DNA from: Candidatus Coatesiibacteriota bacterium
GTDB taxonomy: Bacteria; B130-G9
Assembly (NCBI GenBank): GCA_016929465.1
Contig: JAFGIT010000169.1
Location: forward strand, 1 to 5,268
Direction: 5' to 3'
Length of the DNA: 5,268 bases
In this document: one piece after another, positions 4,804 to 5,268 of the stretch
How positions within the stretch are numbered: position 1 is the stretch's first letter
Layout of the letters: each line of letters begins with the position of its first letter
Notes under the pieces: generated by a model
Seen by the model: only the letters and a program-made list of their open reading frames with translations
What the model was told of the DNA's origin: nothing
Databases searched by the model: none
Position numbers and translations under genes: made by a program

Positions 4804-5268
4804 TCACCTCCTCATCTTCACGAAGCTCTGATACCGACGCTCAGAGATATTGCCGGCCTCGACGGCCTCCTTAACCGCGCAATCGGGCTCGTGCGTGTGG
4901 GTGCAGCTCGCCCCAAAGCGACACAAGCCTAGATACGGACGCATCTCTCTGAATAGATAGTCCATGTTCGACTCCACGTCCCCGTAGAGGCCGAATTCGC
5001 GCATGCCGGGAGTGTCGATTACGCTGCCGCCGATGTTGAGCGCGAACATCTCCGGGTGCGTGGTCGTGTGCTTGCCCTTATTTGTGCTGTCGCTCACTTC
5101 CTTCACCTTGAGGCCGAGCTCCGGTTGGATAGCATTCAGGAGCGTGGTCTTGCCCACGCCAGACTTCCCGACCAGGACCGACAGCCTGCCCCTGATGCAC
5201 TCCTTGAAGAGGTCCATGCCATCACCCGTCACGGCCGACGTTCGAACCACCTTGTAACCAATCCGCTC
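4804..5268 (-). CDS. rsgA: Ribosome small subunit-dependent GTPase A (RsgA), C-terminal part
   Basis: RsgA (YjeQ/YloQ) is a circularly permuted GTPase that binds the 30S subunit and checks late maturation steps before subunit joining. The frame is open to the right edge (ERIGYKVVRTSAVTGDG), so the OB-fold N-terminal domain and the G4/G5 motifs lie outside the window; the GTG at 5250 is internal. The 154 visible residues contain the P-loop GKSGVGKTT (34-42), the switch KGKHTTT (64-70), DTPGMREFG (85-93) and the zinc-binding segment with C116, C122, H124 and C130, followed by the family's CAVKEAVEAG and ERRYQSF. The zinc motif is C-x5-C-x-H-x5-C, one residue longer between the first two cysteines than the usual C-x4-C. 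The order of P-loop, switch and DTPG at this end of the protein is that of the permuted family. TGA at 4806-4804 ends the gene. Confidence 0.95.
   Translation of the reverse strand, partial: ERIGYKVVRTSAVTGDGMDLFKECIRGRLSVLVGKSGVGKTTLLNAIQPELGLKVKEVSDSTNKGKHTTTHPEMFALNIGGSVIDTPGMREFGLYGDVESNMDYLFREMRPYLGLCRFGASCTHTHEPDCAVKEAVEAGNISERRYQSFVKMRR

Noticed and set aside
4453-4932. 159-codon plus-strand frame
   Set aside because: It lies opposite the nucleotidyltransferase start, the hairpin series and the rsgA end, and its product is not protein-like.

Overview
The window looks like a bacterial chromosome segment from an environmental lineage. It has a class II CPD photolyase, an RsgA GTPase, HicB-family small proteins, and intergenic spaces full of GC-rich palindromic repeats. 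Gene content and repeat style remind me of Planctomycetota and other uncultured or environmental phyla. I see no marker gene that fixes the phylum, so this is an impression only.

Layout. Positions 1-282 (+) hold the C-terminal end of a class II photolyase whose start lies outside the window. Positions 389-1894 (+) encode a complete AAA ATPase of the DUF4143 type with a C-terminal PD-(D/E)XK-like motif; a plausible promoter and a Shine-Dalgarno (SD) site precede it. Positions 1964-3238 (+) form a compact run of three genes. The first is a decayed HicB-like gene (one-base deletion plus an in-frame TAG). The second overlaps it by ATGA and encodes an unrecognised protein with a possible HEPN-like C-terminal region; it appears cut short by a TAA at 2880-2882. 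The third is an intact small HicB-family protein at 3026-3238. No HicA toxin is visible.

Positions 3239-3953 contain no convincing gene. They hold alternating hairpin repeats, one of which is split by a 265-bp MITE-like insertion with 15-bp perfect terminal inverted repeats. The insertion itself carries two copies of another palindrome in inverted orientation, and their differences are compensatory. Positions 3954-4550 (-) encode a nucleotidyltransferase-fold protein with all three expected acidic residues. Positions 4551-4803 are another repeat-rich gap with a second hairpin family. Positions 4804-5268 (-) hold the C-terminal part of RsgA, running off the right edge.

How the parts relate. 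The photolyase (DNA repair) and rsgA (30S ribosome maturation) are housekeeping genes at the edges. Between them is an accessory island: the DUF4143 ATPase, the HicB/unknown/HicB cassette and the nucleotidyltransferase, separated by repeats. The tight spacing in the cassette suggests that it was a translationally coupled operon, perhaps a toxin-antitoxin-like or defence module without HicA, and that it is now decaying. That role is inference; no function is demonstrated by the sequence.
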